Assembly (NCBI GenBank): GCA_902803685.1
Contig: CADCQR010000053.1
Location: 1-8,371, forward strand
DNA: 8,371 nucleotides
Direction: 5' to 3'
DNA from: an uncultured Erysipelotrichaceae bacterium
Lineage (GTDB): Bacteria; Bacillota_I; Bacilli_A; RF39; UBA660
Positions within the stretch are counted from its first letter, which is position 1, and each line of letters opens with the position of its first letter. The notes under the pieces are model-generated. The model saw only the letters and a program-made list of their open reading frames with translations. It had not been told where the DNA came from and did not search any database. The position numbers and the translations under genes are program-made. Positions 1-4,645 of the stretch are shown here, in pieces.

Positions 1-498
1 AGTTCAGTAACACATGGTAATGGTAAAAATAAAGATGATTTTGAATATAATAAAGATGCTGGAATGTATGTTTGTAAAGCTGGTCATGCTGAAGATAAAG
101 ATAGAGTTTTTAAAGAATTATATAGGGTCTTAGAGGGTGGTGGGCAAATATTGTTTTCTGTTGGTCATCCAATGCGTTTTGCTACTGAAAAAATTGATTT
201 TGATGATAAGTTATATCATGTGATTGGGTTTGAAGCCGGTGATTATGGTAAACACATACTAGGAAAATATATGTCTCACACAAAACAGATTAATTATTTT
301 AAAAGCAATGAAGTTTTGGAAGAATTTATAGCACCGCCCTTATTCTTTTTTGAGATACTATTAAAAAATAATTTTATAGTTAATAACTTTAAAGAGTCAC
401 AATGTATAGAAGAATGTAAAAATGTAGACCATGATTACTACAATAGATATCGTGAGATACTACAATTTATGGCTTTCTTAGCCAAGAAAAATATATAA
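1..498 (+). CDS. Class I SAM-dependent methyltransferase, C-terminal part (5' end outside window)
   Basis: The frame is open from the first base of the window to the TAA at 496-498, giving 165 residues of a protein whose N-terminus, including the SAM-binding glycine motif, lies upstream. The visible part has the late core of a Methyltransf_11-like Rossmann fold: a helix followed by RVLEGGGQILFSVGHP (about residues 41-56), which matches the usual 'R.LkpGG.l.fs..hP' strand-turn-strand after the active site. The rest is a mixed C-terminal half without membrane segments, ending in a lysine-rich tail. The substrate cannot be told. An ATG at 64 could be mistaken for the start, but the reading frame and the methyltransferase-like sequence continue upstream of it and no ribosome binding site precedes it. 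The next gene begins only 15 bases downstream, so the two are probably co-transcribed. The family is fairly secure from the GGG motif and context, the specificity is not. Confidence 0.72.
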   Translation, partial: SSVTHGNGKNKDDFEYNKDAGMYVCKAGHAEDKDRVFKELYRVLEGGGQILFSVGHPMRFATEKIDFDDKLYHVIGFEAGDYGKHILGKYMSHTKQINYFKSNEVLEEFIAPPLFFFEILLKNNFIVNNFKESQCIEECKNVDHDYYNRYREILQFMAFLAKKNI

Positions 499-513
499 GT
501 CTGGGGTTAATAT

Positions 514-951
514 ATGGAAAAAAAATTGATATTAATAACTGGTTCTGTTTTAAATGCGGATTCTAACTCAGTTGATACATATAATAAATTAATTTCAATG
601 ATAGATTTAGAAAGGTTTGTTGTTTATTCTCCGATTGATACAATGAAATTTAATGGTACAGCTTCTGAAAGATATGAAATGGCAATGGAAATGCTAAGTG
701 ACACAATAATGATGATTGCTGAGATGAGTAATGTATCAACAGGACAAGGAATGGAACTTCAGCAAGCAGCTATTTTGGGCATTCCAGTTTTAGTTGTTGC
801 TAAAGAAAATAGTAAAGTTTCTGGATTGGTAAAAGGATGCCCAGCAGTTAAAAATATTGTCTATTATAGTAATATATGTGCAATAAAAGAAAAGATAGAG
901 AATTTTATCAGTAAAGTTACTAGTGGCGAGTATAATGCTATTAAGAGATAA
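514..951 (+). CDS. Nucleoside 2-deoxyribosyltransferase-like protein
   Basis: This 145-residue soluble protein looks like the small Rossmann-like nucleoside 2-deoxyribosyltransferase/DNPH1 (RCL) superfamily. These enzymes cleave or exchange the N-glycosidic bond of (deoxy)nucleosides or nucleotides through a catalytic glutamate. Seen here are an N-terminal beta strand ending in a glycine turn (ILITGSV, residues 6-12), a D-rich middle, and the signature STGQGMELQQAAILGIPVLV (75-94). That signature corresponds to the family's 'S.G.G.E.g.A...gkPv' and makes E81 the candidate catalytic residue. Length agrees with the family (about 140-160). The ATG at 514 follows a GGGG stretch at 503-506, an acceptable but weak Shine-Dalgarno. 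Only 15 bases separate it from the preceding methyltransferase, suggesting an operon. It could instead be a non-enzymatic nucleotide-binding relative (for example of the TIR/SLOG/DRT fold groups), since the N-terminal substrate motifs are divergent. Confidence 0.6.
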   Translation: MEKKLILITGSVLNADSNSVDTYNKLISMIDLERFVVYSPIDTMKFNGTASERYEMAMEMLSDTIMMIAEMSNVSTGQGMELQQAAILGIPVLVVAKENSKVSGLVKGCPAVKNIVYYSNICAIKEKIENFISKVTSGEYNAIKR

Positions 952-982
952 TAATTATAGAGCTGTCTAAATTATTAAATAA

Positions 983-1006
983 TATAATGCGTTTGGATGT
1001 GATGAT
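983..1006 (+). promoter_or_regulatory. Putative -10 box with short leader for the 1007 methyltransferase
   Basis: A perfect TATAAT sits at 983-988, 24 bases before the ATG at 1007. The purine-rich GGATGTGATGAT at 995-1006 would serve as ribosome binding site. No good -35 hexamer is visible at 16-18 bp spacing, so this may be weak, or chance in AT-rich DNA. Similar short-leader layouts precede the three following genes. Confidence 0.3.
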
Positions 1007-1489
1007 ATGTCAAAGTGGGGTACCGAAGAAGTAGAAACTATTGAAGCTATAAATAAAAATAACTGGTCGGGTAATATATTGGATGTTGCTGCTGGTGATG
1101 GTAGATTTTTAAATGTATTATTAAAACTAGCTGAATCTGTCACGGCAATAGATATTGATGAAAATGAGCTTGCCGTTTTAAAATCTAGTTGCCCTGAAAA
1201 TTTGTGTCGTAAGCTAAATGTTGCTATTGTTGATATTACAAAGAAATTGCCCTATAGTAATTCAACTTATGATTGTGTGTTTTGTACAGGTACTCTTCAT
1301 TTATTTGATACAGAAACAATAGCTTTCATACTTAGTGAAATGAATAGATGCTTAAAATCAGGAGGGAAGATAGTTTTAGATTTTGCTACAGACATAGAAA
1401 GAATAGATAATGAGGGGAGTAAGATAATAATGCAGGGGAAGGTAATTACACTACTGATGAAGCAATTGAGTTGTTTAATAAATTGTTAA
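1007..1489 (+). CDS. Class I SAM-dependent methyltransferase, frameshifted near C-terminus
   Basis: This Methyltransf_11-type small-molecule or macromolecule methyltransferase is read here as 160 residues. The SAM-binding motif I is NILDVAAGDGRF (23-34), the acidic ribose-binding strand is AIDID (47-51), VDIT follows at 75-78, the post-motif LPYSNSTYDCVF spans 81-92, and CLKSGGKIVLDFATDI (115-130) is the 'LkpGG' strand. After residue about 144 the frame turns into a low-complexity tail and stops at 1489. The true C-terminus continues in the -1 frame to 1605 (see the next entry). An added base in the GGGG run at 1435-1438 would give a 199-residue protein, the normal size for this family. As written it lacks the last strands of the fold and is probably not functional, unless the shift is a sequencing error. 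The ATG at 1007 is preceded by GGATGTGATG. The methylated substrate is unknown, and the protein is distinct in sequence from the partial methyltransferase at the window start. Confidence 0.75.
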   Translation: MSKWGTEEVETIEAINKNNWSGNILDVAAGDGRFLNVLLKLAESVTAIDIDENELAVLKSSCPENLCRKLNVAIVDITKKLPYSNSTYDCVFCTGTLHLFDTETIAFILSEMNRCLKSGGKIVLDFATDIERIDNEGSKIIMQGKVITLLMKQLSCLINC

Positions 1490-1605
1490 ATAACTTTTTA
1501 TTCAATATTCAGGTAGCTAGTTTTAGTGAAGAAAATTTAGACCTAGATGCTGGATATAAGTCTATTAAAGGTAATTTTTTAGTTATTACTGGTACAAAAA
1601 AATAA
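1423..1605 (+). pseudogene. Detached C-terminal segment of the 1007 methyltransferase (-1 frame)
   Basis: The frame one base behind the upstream methyltransferase is open from 1423 (just after a TAA at 1420-1422) to the TAA at 1603-1605. From 1441 it encodes GNYTTDEAIELF, followed by an amphipathic helix, the strand IQVASFSEENLD, and the end KGNFLVITGTKK. This is the expected pattern of a final helix and two antiparallel strands closing a class I methyltransferase. There is no start codon or ribosome binding site of its own. The join most likely lies at the GGGG tract 1435-1438, because one extra G would give an uninterrupted ...MQGEGNYTTDEA... reading. No canonical X XXY YYZ slippery heptamer is present in the proper phase, so programmed frameshifting is less likely than a mutation or a base-calling error. 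Confidence 0.75.
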
Positions 1606-1663
1606 TAAATAGTTTTTTGAATATAATATGACGTGTTTCTTTAAAGATAAATAAAAAATTATT

Positions 1664-1684
1664 TATAATGGTGTAGGTGATCAT
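1664..1684 (+). promoter_or_regulatory. TATAAT box and AGGTGAT ribosome binding site before the 1685 gene
   Basis: TATAAT at 1664-1669 lies 21 bases before the ATG at 1685, and AGGTGA at 1675-1680 is a good Shine-Dalgarno with a 7-base spacer after AGG. If the -10 is real, transcription would start near 1676, inside the Shine-Dalgarno itself, giving a nearly leaderless message. A matching -35 is poor (TTAAAG at 1641-1646, 17 bp spacing). The ribosome site is firm, the promoter tentative. Confidence 0.4.
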
Positions 1685-2821
1685 ATGAGTGAAAAAGAAA
1701 AGATAAGGCAATTATTAATTGAAGTTGATGGTGATATAACAAAAGTAGTTGAATTGGAAAAGTATTACGCACAAAAAATTGTTGATGTTGCTTTGGAAGA
1801 AAAATTATATGAATCATTATTAACCATATTTCAACCAATAACAATAGGGGGAGTTGTTAAGATTTATGTTGATGCTTTTTCAACAGATTTGCTTCAAAGA
1901 TTACAATGTACTTGTGATACTAAAGAACAAGCAGAGAAAGAAGCTCGTGAAGAATATGGGGAATCTCAGAGAAGCAACGCTATCTTATCTGAAGAAGACA
2001 AGGAGTTTATTTGTGATAAAAGAACCTATGAAGAAATATTGGCATCTAAAATAATAATCCCAAAAGAATTTAAAGATACTCTAAAAAAATCTTTGTTTGA
2101 AATTAATATGAATTTAATGGATAGAATTAAAATCAAAGATTCGCATGCTAGGCAAGTTTCTGGGATAGGACATCCAGTTAGTTCAGTGGAAGATGTTATA
2201 ATGTATGCGGAACCTGCTTGTATAAGTGCCTGCATTGCGCTTTTTAATAAAAATATTAGAACGACTATGAATGATACTGAAGGTGTTATAGAAGATGGAG
2301 ACTGTTATGGTAGTAAATGTTTTGTTACCTGTGATTATCAATCGTTGAGTGATGAAAATAAAACTATTTTTGATGAGTTAATTAAAGAAGGAATATCTAG
2401 GCGATTTATGGATGGAAATATTGATAGTGTTTCAATAGAGGTTCCTTGTAGTAGGGATGAAACAGTAGGAGAAGTTAGCCGAAAGTTACAAGTTGTCGTT
2501 TCTAGATTAAAGGATCAAGATGTCTTATATGCGCAACAAACATTGGAATTTTTTTATGATAATAAGTTTGAGCATCTTGCCAACTTTATGCCGGATATCT
2601 ATTATAAGCATTTTGGAAAAGAAGATTATTCTTGGGATGATGTAATTGCTTTTGCTCAAGATTTTGGATATTACTATGATTCTGGTGAAGACGTATTATG
2701 GGATGATATAGGTAGTTATAAAAGACATATTAAATATCTAGGAAAAGTTCAAGAGAACATAGCTGAGCAAATCTATACGACACATTATGAAAACGGGGTG
2801 GAAACAGTTGAAAAAAGGTAA
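1685..2821 (+). CDS. Uncharacterised 378-residue soluble protein
   Basis: I do not recognise this family. The protein is acidic and helical, with no signal peptide or membrane segment. The N-terminal half (1-150) is rich in E/K and could be an all-helical scaffold containing a small CxC (LQCTCDTK, about 74-81). A central block (about 160-290) looks like the conserved core: HPVSSVEDVIMYAEPACISA, then ALFNKNIRTTMNDTEG, a C-containing stretch (GDCYGSKCFVTCDY) and a predicted alpha/beta part including RRFMDGNIDSVSIEVP. The C-terminal 80 residues are aromatic and acidic (YYKHFGKEDYSWDDVIAFAQ, DFGYYYDSGEDVLWDD). The several cysteines are not spaced like a zinc ribbon. The start is well supported by AGGTGA seven bases upstream. 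It stands alone, with 79 bp before and about 170 bp after. A role cannot be assigned. The uninterrupted 1.1 kb frame and good ribosome site make it a real gene. Confidence 0.85.
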   Translation: MSEKEKIRQLLIEVDGDITKVVELEKYYAQKIVDVALEEKLYESLLTIFQPITIGGVVKIYVDAFSTDLLQRLQCTCDTKEQAEKEAREEYGESQRSNAILSEEDKEFICDKRTYEEILASKIIIPKEFKDTLKKSLFEINMNLMDRIKIKDSHARQVSGIGHPVSSVEDVIMYAEPACISACIALFNKNIRTTMNDTEGVIEDGDCYGSKCFVTCDYQSLSDENKTIFDELIKEGISRRFMDGNIDSVSIEVPCSRDETVGEVSRKLQVVVSRLKDQDVLYAQQTLEFFYDNKFEHLANFMPDIYYKHFGKEDYSWDDVIAFAQDFGYYYDSGEDVLWDDIGSYKRHIKYLGKVQENIAEQIYTTHYENGVETVEKR

Positions 2822-2931
2822 ATAAATAGATAGTAAATATTGCTTATTAATTAAATAAAATAATAGAAAGAGACCATCAGGATTGATGTAAGTTAAGTTG
2901 CTTTATGTGATTTAATCTATAATAGATAATG

Positions 2932-2955
2932 AAATATAAATATAAATATAAATAT
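2932..2955 (+). repeat. Four tandem copies of AAATAT
   Basis: Four perfect head-to-tail copies of the 6-base unit AAATAT occupy 2932-2955 in the spacer before the DUF1003 gene, between one TATAAT (2918-2923) and another (2972-2977). The tract is short and AT-only, so chance or slippage is plausible. Its position just upstream of the proximal -10 means that copy number would change the distance between upstream DNA and the promoter. Confidence 0.6.
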
Positions 2956-2966
2956 GTTATTATTTA

Positions 2967-2990
2967 TATGCTATAATAATGTAGGTGATT
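2967..2990 (+). promoter_or_regulatory. Extended -10 promoter and AGGTGAT ribosome binding site before the DUF1003 gene
   Basis: TATGC followed by TATAAT (2972-2977) is a perfect -10 with the extended TGn element, which can work with a poor -35. AGGTGAT at 2983-2989 is the ribosome site. Transcription would start around 2984, leaving almost no leader. A second TATAAT at 2918-2923 could give a longer transcript. The GTG at 2985-2987 lies inside the Shine-Dalgarno and cannot be the start. Confidence 0.45.
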
Positions 2991-2993
2991 ATG

Positions 2994-3515
2994 ATGGAGA
3001 AGAGAAAAACAAAAAAAGAAATTGTAAAAATGTTATTGAAAAACAGTGAGTTAGAAGCAAAAGATGAAGAAGAATTGTTTGATTTGTTAATTGATCAACC
3101 AATTAGTATTGATGTTGATAAACAAGAAGAAGCTAAAATGACTAAAGGAGATAGGATTGCCGACAAAGTTAGTGAAATAGCTGGATCATGGGGGTTCATT
3201 TTAGGTTTTAGTTTATTTTTACTCTTTTGGATTATTCTTAATGCATTTATTTTAAAAGGTGATAGCAAAATAGATGCTTATCCATTTATACTTTTGAATC
3301 TGTTGTTATCTTGCATTGCAGCACTTCAAGCACCAATTATTATGATGAGTCAAAATAGGCAGGCTGCAAAAGATAGTTTGAGAAATCAAAATGATTATCG
3401 CACCGATTTAAAAAGTGAGCTGATACTTGAAGACTTGCATGATAAAATGGAAAAAATGTTAAAAAATCAAAAGATAATTATGGACAAATTGGATAAAGAG
3501 TCTCAAAATAAGTAG
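2994..3515 (+). CDS. DUF1003 family two-helix membrane protein
   Basis: This predicted inner-membrane protein is of the DUF1003 (PF06210) type, a family of unknown biochemical role. From the ATG at 2994 it has 173 residues: a charged, soluble N-terminus (1-50), then DRIADKVSEIAGSWGFILGF leading into membrane helix 1 (about 67-87), a short polar loop with KIDAYPFILLNLLLS, membrane helix 2 (about 97-115), the family signature AALQAPIIMMSQNRQAAKD (109-127), and a charged, coiled-coil-like C-terminal tail (135-173). The signature NLLLS..AA.QAP.I.MSQNRQ is diagnostic for this family. Two ATGs occur at 2991 and 2994. The second has the better 8-base spacing from AGG at 2983-2985, the first adds one Met. 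It is a monocistron-like unit with its own -10 box, and 40 bp separate it from the ASCH gene. Confidence 0.9.
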   Translation: MEKRKTKKEIVKMLLKNSELEAKDEEELFDLLIDQPISIDVDKQEEAKMTKGDRIADKVSEIAGSWGFILGFSLFLLFWIILNAFILKGDSKIDAYPFILLNLLLSCIAALQAPIIMMSQNRQAAKDSLRNQNDYRTDLKSELILEDLHDKMEKMLKNQKIIMDKLDKESQNK

Positions 3516-3527
3516 AAATATTTTAAT

Positions 3528-3555
3528 TATAATTTGCAATATCGAGGTGTAATAT
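3528..3555 (+). promoter_or_regulatory. TATAAT box and GAGGTG ribosome binding site before the ASCH gene
   Basis: TATAAT at 3528-3533 lies in the 40-bp gap after the DUF1003 stop, and GAGGTG at 3544-3549 is an 8-base-spaced Shine-Dalgarno for the ATG at 3556. No convincing -35 is seen, so read-through from the DUF1003 gene is equally possible. The ribosome site decides the start. Confidence 0.35.
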
Positions 3556-3936
3556 ATGAAAGTTTTATCGCTTAAAGAACCATTTGCAACATTAATAAAA
3601 GATGGAGTAAAAATATATGAAACAAGGAGCTGGAAGACGAATTATAGAGGAGAATTATATATTCATGCAAGTATGACATTAAGTAAATCTGATAATGTTG
3701 AGAAAGCTCAGAAGTATTTAAAGTCTGAAATAAAACCTGGGTATATATTATGTAGATGTGAATTAATTGATTGTATTCCTATGACAGAGGAATTTATTAA
3801 TTATATAATCCATGAAACTAATGAGTCCGATTATGGAAAATATTCGTTAGGTAGATATGCTTGGAAATTAAAAATTTTGGAAGTTTTAGAAGAGCCTATA
3901 GTGGCTAAAGGCAAATTAGGGATTTGGAATTATTAG
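3556..3936 (+). CDS. ASCH domain protein (ASC-1-like), predicted RNA-binding
   Basis: This 126-residue single-domain ASCH (PF04266) protein has the PUA-like beta-barrel fold thought to bind RNA or modified nucleosides. Characterised relatives include YqfB-type N4-acetylcytidine amidohydrolases and the domain of the ASC-1 coactivator. The N-terminal strand is MKVLSLKEPFATLI, and the diagnostic GVKIYETRSW motif (17-26) corresponds to the family's G.K..E.R.w. It continues with NYRGELYIHAS (29-39), a hydrophobic strand GYILCRCELIDC (62-73), and the C-terminal closure PIVAKGKLGIWNY (114-126), which resembles the ASC-1-like subgroup. The K19 and E22 in the motif are the conserved polar residues expected in the putative binding cleft. 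The start is fixed by GAGGTG. It follows the DUF1003 gene by 40 bp and is followed by a hairpin terminator. Whether it is a binder or an enzyme cannot be decided from sequence. Confidence 0.88.
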   Translation: MKVLSLKEPFATLIKDGVKIYETRSWKTNYRGELYIHASMTLSKSDNVEKAQKYLKSEIKPGYILCRCELIDCIPMTEEFINYIIHETNESDYGKYSLGRYAWKLKILEVLEEPIVAKGKLGIWNY

Positions 3937-3973
3937 AGTTTTATTAGTGAAAATTATATTTTTGGTTAATAAT

Positions 3974-4013
3974 AAGGAAAATTGAATTTCATAGTAAATT
4001 TGATTTTCTTTTT
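3974..4013 (+). terminator. AT-rich hairpin with T-run after the ASCH gene
   Basis: The arms 3974-3989 and 3996-4011 pair over 16 bp without mismatch (three G-T wobbles), around the 6-base loop CATAGT. The last bases of the 3' arm and the following TT make a TTTCTTTTT tail. The stem is poor in G-C pairs, so termination may be partial, but the length of pairing is unlikely by chance. It lies 37 bp after the ASCH stop codon. Confidence 0.6.
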
Positions 4014-4276
4014 GTGTTATATTGATATAATTATTTATATTAAATTTTAGAATTTGTTCTATCTTTAAGCAAATAAATAACCGTATATATGAGATGAATA
4101 TGATTTGACAAAATATTTTTAAATTTAAATAATTATTAAAGCCCTATTTTTTGGTGTATAAAGGTAGCTTTTATATCAGCAGAAAGGCTAATTTTTGTTT
4201 TACTATAATATTGATGCTATTTTTGTGTCTCTTAAATGGTTTTGCTCCAACTTTTGCCCGTTAGGTTAGTGTAAAT
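4014..4276. other. Gene-free spacer with an unexplained promoter-like and hairpin region
   Basis: No frame with a credible start and ribosome site is seen on either strand. The stretch contains a perfect TTGACA at 4105-4110 with only weak -10 candidates, then the sequence 4138-4201, which can fold in several mutually exclusive ways (see the separate terminator-like entry and the finding). The part 4202-4276 is less AT-rich (GGTTTTGCTCCAAC, then TTTTGCCCGTTAGG) and has no recognisable identity. It may be decayed DNA from a lost gene or element. Confidence 0.5.
4165..4201 (+). terminator. Possible weak terminator/attenuator hairpin
   Basis: TAGCTTTT (4165-4172) pairs with AAAGGCTA (4183-4190) across a 10-base loop, with one wobble, followed directly by ATTTTTGTTTT. 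The 5' arm can instead pair upstream: AAAGC (4138-4142) with GCTTT (4167-4171) and CCT (4143-4145) with AGG (4162-4164). The two folds exclude each other. Function is unproven. It could end a short transcript starting near a TTGACA at 4105. Confidence 0.3.
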
Positions 4277-4305
4277 TTGACAAACTAGTATTTTTGTGTT
4301 AAGCT
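4277..4305 (+). promoter_or_regulatory. Promoter for the valS T-box leader
   Basis: A consensus -35 TTGACA (4277-4282) is followed after 17 bp by TAAGCT (4300-4305), a poor -10 hexamer rescued by the extended element TGT at 4297-4299. Transcription would start about 4311-4313, which is where the first paired base of T-box Stem I lies (4312). That agreement supports the call. Confidence 0.5.
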
Positions 4306-4311
4306 TTTCAC

Positions 4312-4547
4312 ATAAAAACGAGGAACAAGAGGAGTAAATTACTTATTAGTTATTAGAAATGAAAGGTCACCGGCTGAAAGCCTTTCTTAATAAAACGTAA
4401 TTGAAGGTAGCTTGGGAGTTTTATATCTGAATTGTAGTAGGATATGATGTTAGTTGCATTAAGACTTTGAGATAATAGAAATATTATGAATTAAGGTGGT
4501 AACACGAGCTATTCGTCCTTATGGATGAATGGTTCGTTTTTTGTTTT
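4312..4547 (+). promoter_or_regulatory. T-box riboswitch leader, valine (GTA) specifier
   Basis: This leader RNA senses uncharged tRNA-Val and controls transcription of valS. Stem I base: 4312-4319 pairs with 4418-4425 (one bulged A), then CAAG (4326-4329) with CTTG (4411-4414). The specifier loop has AGGAGTA (4330-4336, the AGUA element) opposite GAAGGTAG (4403-4410), closed above by AATTAC (4337-4342) with GTAATT (4397-4402). The codon GTA (4407-4409) occupies the usual specifier position. Further up, TTATTA/TAATAA (4343-4348/4388-4393) and GAAAGG/CCTTTC form the apical arm. Stem III is ATAATA/TATTAT (4472-4477/4482-4487) with a GAAA loop. The T-box sequence AAGGTGGTAACACGA (4493-4507) offers UGGU (4497-4500) to the tRNA NCCA end. 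Antiterminator pairs are AAGG (4493-4496) with CCTT (4517-4520) and ACGA (4504-4507) with TCGT (4513-4516). The T-box core departs from consensus ACCGCG, with matching changes in its partner. Confidence 0.93.
4505..4547 (+). terminator. T-box leader terminator
   Basis: Arms 4505-4518 and 4523-4536 pair over 14 bp with wobbles, around the loop TTAT, and are followed by TTTTTTGTTTT (4537-4547). The 5' arm contains the bases (TCGT, CC) needed for the antiterminator, so the two structures are exclusive. Charged tRNA-Val should favour this one. Confidence 0.92.
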
Positions 4548-4561
4548 AGGAGATGATTTTT

Positions 4562-4600
4562 ATGAAATTTATATATAAGGGTGATTATGTACGAGTCTGA
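4562..4600 (+). CDS. Tiny 12-codon ORF between T-box terminator and valS
   Basis: ATG at 4562 is preceded by AGGAG (4548-4552) with a 9-base spacer, as good a ribosome site as that of valS, and encodes MKFIYKGDYVRV before TGA at 4598-4600. It lies immediately after the leader terminator, so it would be translated only in the anti-terminated transcript. Two of its twelve codons are valine (GTA, GTC). A second short frame, MYESDYFSIH (4587-4619), overlaps it and has AGGGTGAT just upstream. These may be spurious, remnants of a lost gene, or a translated leader. I see nothing that identifies a product. Confidence 0.3.
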   Translation: MKFIYKGDYVRV

Positions 4601-4645
4601 TTATTTTAGTATTCATTAAATTAAAATTAAGAGGGAGATATTAAA

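Noticed and set aside
64..66. ATG 64 as the start of the first methyltransferase
   Set aside because: The frame is open to the window edge, the upstream residues read like methyltransferase sequence, and no ribosome site precedes the ATG.
1432..1443. Programmed -1 ribosomal frameshift in the 1007 methyltransferase
   Set aside because: The GGGGAAG sequence does not form an X XXY YYZ slippery heptamer (the A-site codon AAG would not re-pair on GAA), and no obvious downstream pseudoknot was seen.
1628..1654. Eight-codon ORF MTCFFKDK before the 378-residue gene
   Set aside because: No ribosome binding site, and its length is expected by chance.
1649..1664. AAATAA/TTATTT hairpin as a terminator of the broken methyltransferase
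   Set aside because: Only six A-T pairs and no following T-run. It overlaps the -10 box of the next gene.
1659..2235. Short frames overlapping the 378-residue gene (minus 1659-1844, plus 1854-2054, minus 2026-2235)
   Set aside because: They lie inside a long gene with a well-placed start and have no ribosome sites of their own.
2985..2990. GTG start for the DUF1003 protein
   Set aside because: The GTG is part of the AGGTGAT Shine-Dalgarno. The ATGs at 2991/2994 are correctly spaced.
4140..4276. Remnant of an insertion sequence end read on the minus strand
   Set aside because: The purine-rich minus-strand text felt IS-like, but I found no inverted repeat pair, target duplication or transposase residues to support it.
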